Of a DNA stretch of 64,000 nucleotides, positions 60,659 through 64,000 are shown one piece after another; position 1 is the stretch's first letter, and every line of letters begins with the position of its first letter. Made by a program: the position numbers and the translations under genes. Source of the DNA: Dawidia cretensis (GTDB lineage Bacteria > Bacteroidota > Bacteroidia > Cytophagales > Cyclobacteriaceae); the NCBI RefSeq assembly GCF_018598175.1, contig NZ_JAHESE010000037.1, positions 1 through 64,000 on the forward strand. Reading direction: 5' to 3'. Under the pieces are notes generated by a model. It searched no databases. It was not told the DNA's origin and saw only the letters and a program-made list of their open reading frames with translations.

Positions 60659-61213
60659 TCAATAACGCGCCTCCAGTTTCTGATATACCTCCTTCAACTC
60701 TTGAAGCGCGCGAAACACTTTAACTTTTACCGTCCCTTCCGTACAACCCAGGATTTCGCCGATCTCTTTATACTTCTTCTCCTGAAATTTGCTCAACAGC
60801 AGCACCTCGCGTTTGTCCTCGGACAGCTGTTCCAGGGCCCTGGAAAGCAGCTCATTTTCCTCGCGCTGTTGCCACTCGGCAGACCGGTTGTCGCCGTCTT
60901 CCAAACGATCCTGCCAGGCCTCCAGCGGATCGTCCTTCTTCAGCTTGTTTTTCCGGTAGTGGTCATGGCTCACATTGCGCGCGATGTGAAACATCCAGCT
61001 GCGAAAGTCGCCGTCGCCACGAAAGCGTGTGCGATACTTCAGGATCCGGTAAAACACGGTCTGCACCAAGTCCTCACTGAGGTCCTGGTCCCTGTTGAGA
61101 TGATAAAAGAAACCATACAAAGGCTTCTTATACCGCTCGAATAGCAGGCTCATCTTGTCAAGATCGCCGTCCCTGACCTTAAGCATCAGGGCATTGTCGG
61201 TTAAAGCATTCAA
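60659..61213 (-). CDS. ECF-type RNA polymerase sigma factor
   Basis: A 184-residue sigma factor. Region 2: LLFERYKKPLYGFFYHLNRD, LSEDLVQTVFYRILKYR and SWMFHIARNVSHDHYRK. Region 4: LEQLSEDKREVLLLSKFQEK and YKEIGEILGCTEGTVKVKVF. It heads an operon with the HEAT-type anti-sigma-like gene and two DUF4097 genes on the minus strand. A candidate ECF promoter with GTAACC lies 50 bases upstream, consistent with self-activation. Confidence 0.95.
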   Translation of the reverse strand: MNALTDNALMLKVRDGDLDKMSLLFERYKKPLYGFFYHLNRDQDLSEDLVQTVFYRILKYRTRFRGDGDFRSWMFHIARNVSHDHYRKNKLKKDDPLEAWQDRLEDGDNRSAEWQQREENELLSRALEQLSEDKREVLLLSKFQEKKYKEIGEILGCTEGTVKVKVFRALQELKEVYQKLEARY

Positions 61214-61747
61214 TCCGGATAAAGCGTTTTCTAATAAGGATAACCCACCCTCACCTCAATGGTTACACAGGCAGGGTGAAGTTTCTTAAAATTCCATAAA
61301 AAACACCGAAATGACGAAGTAGAAAGCATCTGGCGGTAAAAGACGGATGGCCAAAAAAACACGGCACCTGGCGAGTCTTAGCCCCGTCTCGGGGCGGGGA
61401 CTTGTGCCATGGAGTGTTTTTTTTGATAATCACGTGTTAGTCACCTGTTGAATCAGTTTTAACAAGTTGTTTTGAAATAAATTTCGTTGGTTTGAAAATA
61501 TGGAATTTGGAGTTCCAAAGAGGTCGGAAGGAGTTGCGTAATGAGGCGGAGCCGGGACGAAAAAAAGGCATTCTTCGCCGGGGATCCTTCGAGTCTGCGA
61601 CAGGGTTCCTCCATAGATGTTCCACGGATGAACCACGGATGATCTATGCTATATAGGAGTAGAACATCCCCAGGCCAGGCCTGAAAACAGGGAGTCAGGA
61701 GAACAGATTAAATTGGCATTATAAGGCCAGATTAACGACAGTCCCCC
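61214..61747. other. Intergenic region with candidate ECF promoter and short direct repeats
   Basis: No gene is supported in this 534-base stretch. On the minus strand GTAACC at 61261-61266 and GTTATCC at 61238-61244 could be a -35/-10 pair for the sigma operon; CACCCT/AGGGTG (61247-61278) flanks it as an inverted repeat. GCCCCG-TCT-CGGGGC at 61381-61395 is a small hairpin. Two CCACGGATGA copies lie at 61622-61642. Confidence 0.45.
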
Positions 61748-64000
61748 CTAAAAATTCAAAATAAAATCCTGCAAGTTCTGATTCCTATCCAACAACAACT
61801 TCTTCCGCAACCTGTACCGACTAATCTCCACCCCCCGGACAGAGATATTGAGCAACTGCGCAATCTCCTTCGTAGAAAGGTTCATCCGTAAATAAGCACT
61901 CAACTTGATCTCCTGTGGACTTAACCCCGGAAACGCTCCCTTAAACCGCGTCGTAAAATCTCCGTGCACGCGATCGAAGTGAAACTGAAAATGCTCCCAG
62001 TCACTATCTGCCGAAATATTCTGCTCGATATCGCGCGTAATCTGCGCCAGCTCCTTCTTCACATCATCCTGCGGATTCTTCTTAATAATAGAGGTCAGGT
62101 TACTCTTAATCGAAGTAATAAACTCATTCTTATTAAGCAAGTGCATCGTCGCCGTCCCCAGCTCATTATTCATATGCTGCAGTTCCGATTCCAGCTTCTC
62201 GTGCTGCAAGCGGTTGATCTCTTCCTGGGACTGGCGCGAGAGCTTGACCAGCTCGTTATCGCGGGCATTCAATTCCTTCTCCTGTTCCAACACCATGCGT
62301 TGTTGCTCGCGTTGATATTTGCCATCAAGCACATGAAAGGCCGCGAACAGCAACGCTAACACCGACAGTCCATAGATCGAATACGCCCATACCGACCGGT
62401 ACCACGGCGGACTGATCACAAATGTATATAGGGCCTCCCGGCTCACCTCTCCGTTCACGTTACGCGCCCGCACATGAAAAGTATAACTACCCTCTTTTAG
62501 ATTGGTATATTCCTTCTGTGTTTTGTTACTCCACTCAGACCAATCCTTTTCAAAGTCCTCCAGGTAAACCTGAAAGACAAGATTTGCATTGCCCTCGTAC
62601 GCTGTAGCAGCATACGTGAAATGCAGCGCATTACTGCGATAGGGGAGCTCGGGCCACCAGTCCCTTTGCTGCTGATCGGAGATCGAATCGTGCACGCTGT
62701 GGTTGCCATAAAAAAGAACCGAGTCTCCACGTGCAGTCGTAGCCGAAACCTGGCGGATCAGTGTTTGAAAGACCGGCGCCTTCACCGGCTTCATCGTCGG
62801 GTCATAATGGATAAAACCATCCTTGGCGCCAAACAACACTTCGTTGTTACGAAGAATGGCAATGTTCACCAGGTCGTCGTTGAGATACTTGCGGATTTTA
62901 CGAAAGAGATTCTCTTCCAGCGTATACTCGCCCAACGAATTCTTGCGGAAGACGCCAATGTGATCACGGCTCACAAAATACATATTGCCGAGCGCATCTT
63001 CGCGTACAAACCACAGTTGGTCGGTACTGCCCAGCCGTTTGGAAAAGAAGTCATCCGGTACAAACCGGTCCGTGCTTGCATCAAAGCGATACACGCCGCT
63101 GGTACTCGTAAACAATAGCTCGTTGCGTACATTGTATACGTTGATGAGCAGGTTTGAAGGAAAGCCTTTGTCCGCACCGTAAAAGGCCACGCGGCGGATG
63201 CTGTCCAGGGTAGGAGAGAAGGTAATCCGATAGGCGCCTTTATACCCGTGCGTCACCCATAAGTCGCCGGAAGGGTCTTCGGCCATGATGCGCGACGACT
63301 CGCCAAAGCCCGCGAGCTTCTTTCGCCACGACCATTGTCCATTTTTGCGGTCGTACACTTGCAGGCCCGCATATACCCCTTCGATCAACATCGTGGGATG
63401 ATCTTTCATACCCAGAAACACCCACGATCCCGGTTCATACGAAAGCCGGGTACAGGCATCGCCGCCAATGCGCATAGCCCCATTGTGGTGGCCTGCGAGC
63501 AGCTCCCCACCGTATTCACCTAAATGATATACCTGGCCGCGGGAGTTTTTTACCAACCGGAAACTGCCTCCCTTTTGGGACTCGCGCTGGTAAACGCCTG
63601 TACTCGTGCCGGCATACAGCGTATTGTCCTGCAGGTACGCCGCGTAGCCCGAGCCGGGCAGGCCGGTTTGATTGTTGATGAGGGTGAAGGGTGAACCGAG
63701 CTCGACATAGGCCAGTCCGTTGTTCTGGCCGATCCAAAGGTTGCTCAGGTCGTCTTCATAAATGCTAAGCACCGTCGGATTTTCAATACCGCGCCCCGTC
63801 GTAAGTTGCATGATCAGGTCGCCGTTCGGGTCCAGCACCAGCAAGCCGTTGTTCTGGGTGCCGACGGCAAAGTTGCCATTGCGCAGCCGGATCATGCAGT
63901 TGACAATCGACTCTTTCAGGAATGCCTGCAACGGCGCGTTCCAGGCTGTGACGATGCCGTCCGCCAGGCGATAAATGCCGTGCTGAAAGGTCGTGACCAG
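61748..64000 (-). CDS. Two-component-type propeller sensor with Y_Y_Y and LuxR HTH domains (5' end outside the window)
   Basis: The frame is open to the right edge; the TTG at 63931 is only an internal codon. The visible 750 residues show propeller repeats of the Reg_prop type (LSNLWIGQNNGLAYVE, EDPSGDLWVTHGYKGAYR, EDALGNMYFVSRDHIG), a Y_Y_Y-like beta-sandwich (NLKEGSYTFHVRARNVNGEV), a transmembrane helix (WAYSIYGLSVLALLFAAFHV), a coiled coil, and a C-terminal LuxR-type HTH (LSPQEIKLSAYLRMNLSTKE, IAQLLNISVRGVEISRYRLR). No kinase domain is present, so it is a one-protein membrane sensor-regulator. Ligand unknown; periplasmic glycans are typical for relatives. Confidence 0.88.
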   Translation of the reverse strand: MVTTFQHGIYRLADGIVTAWNAPLQAFLKESIVNCMIRLRNGNFAVGTQNNGLLVLDPNGDLIMQLTTGRGIENPTVLSIYEDDLSNLWIGQNNGLAYVELGSPFTLINNQTGLPGSGYAAYLQDNTLYAGTSTGVYQRESQKGGSFRLVKNSRGQVYHLGEYGGELLAGHHNGAMRIGGDACTRLSYEPGSWVFLGMKDHPTMLIEGVYAGLQVYDRKNGQWSWRKKLAGFGESSRIMAEDPSGDLWVTHGYKGAYRITFSPTLDSIRRVAFYGADKGFPSNLLINVYNVRNELLFTSTSGVYRFDASTDRFVPDDFFSKRLGSTDQLWFVREDALGNMYFVSRDHIGVFRKNSLGEYTLEENLFRKIRKYLNDDLVNIAILRNNEVLFGAKDGFIHYDPTMKPVKAPVFQTLIRQVSATTARGDSVLFYGNHSVHDSISDQQQRDWWPELPYRSNALHFTYAATAYEGNANLVFQVYLEDFEKDWSEWSNKTQKEYTNLKEGSYTFHVRARNVNGEVSREALYTFVISPPWYRSVWAYSIYGLSVLALLFAAFHVLDGKYQREQQRMVLEQEKELNARDNELVKLSRQSQEEINRLQHEKLESELQHMNNELGTATMHLLNKNEFITSIKSNLTSIIKKNPQDDVKKELAQITRDIEQNISADSDWEHFQFHFDRVHGDFTTRFKGAFPGLSPQEIKLSAYLRMNLSTKEIAQLLNISVRGVEISRYRLRKKLLLDRNQNLQDFILNF

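Overview
The window reads as a chromosome segment of a Bacteroidota bacterium, most likely of the order Cytophagales. The signs are a fused LpxC/FabZ enzyme, a surface protein with a gliding-motility/type IX secretion C-terminal domain, lipoproteins with acidic residues after the lipobox cysteine, DUF5686, DUF4097 and DUF4136 proteins, a large single-chain PurL, and repeated matches to the Bacteroidota promoter (-33 TTTG, -7 TAnnTTTG). No insertion sequence, prophage, rRNA operon or CRISPR array was seen. Gene density is high. Both edges cut a gene: mutS2 on the left and a propeller-type LuxR regulator on the right.

Layout. 1-6.7 kb: the 3' end of mutS2, a lipoprotein, the minus-strand lipid A operon lpxD-lpxC/fabZ-lpxA-ABC ATPase, and an HD phosphohydrolase preceded by a 59-codon gene. 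7-14.4 kb: the gliding-motility-type surface protein, fabD, folK, sppA and bioB. 15.0-18.2 kb: a tandem array of tiny secreted or lipid-anchored peptides, divergent from a TPR sensor histidine kinase. 18.3-27.6 kb: housekeeping genes metG, a thiamine-binding-type protein, pth, rplY, prs, tRNA-Gln, a DUF4136 lipoprotein and purL. 27.9-30.3 kb: an SRPBCC protein, an alpha/beta hydrolase, and an ECF sigma factor with a membrane partner. 30.8-40.1 kb: a TetR-TolC-adaptor-RND efflux operon and two paralogous membrane metallophosphoesterases. 40.1-42.2 kb: an FGGY kinase and a DoxX protein. 42.9-53.8 kb: an eleven-gene lipid operon. 54-64 kb: a TetR regulator, PBP1A, a peroxiredoxin, an ECF sigma/HEAT-repeat/DUF4097 operon, and the truncated propeller regulator.

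Two regions deserve most attention. The first is the 42.9-53.8 kb operon. It encodes serine palmitoyltransferase, a GNAT-like acyltransferase, an SDR reductase, inositol-3-phosphate synthase, a CDP-alcohol phosphatidyltransferase, a PgpA-like phosphatase, a fatty-acid-hydroxylase-fold enzyme and an AUR1-like PAP2 protein. Together these could build a ceramide, build phosphatidylinositol, and join them into inositol phosphorylceramide; GtrA, DUF5686 and DUF4833 proteins are candidates for transport or accessory roles. The second is the array at 15.05-15.77 kb. Three 43-44-residue lipoproteins share a Cys-Thr-Glu-Glu-Glu start to the mature peptide and an Asn-Gly-Gly-Gly-Arg-Gly-Ser-x-Asp-x-x-Phe C-terminus. 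A fourth, non-lipidated peptide ends in a similar way. I do not recognise this family.

All calls come from reading the sequence and translations by eye. No database search, alignment or structure prediction was run. Functions of the lipid operon as a whole, and any link between the small peptides and the kinase, are inference.
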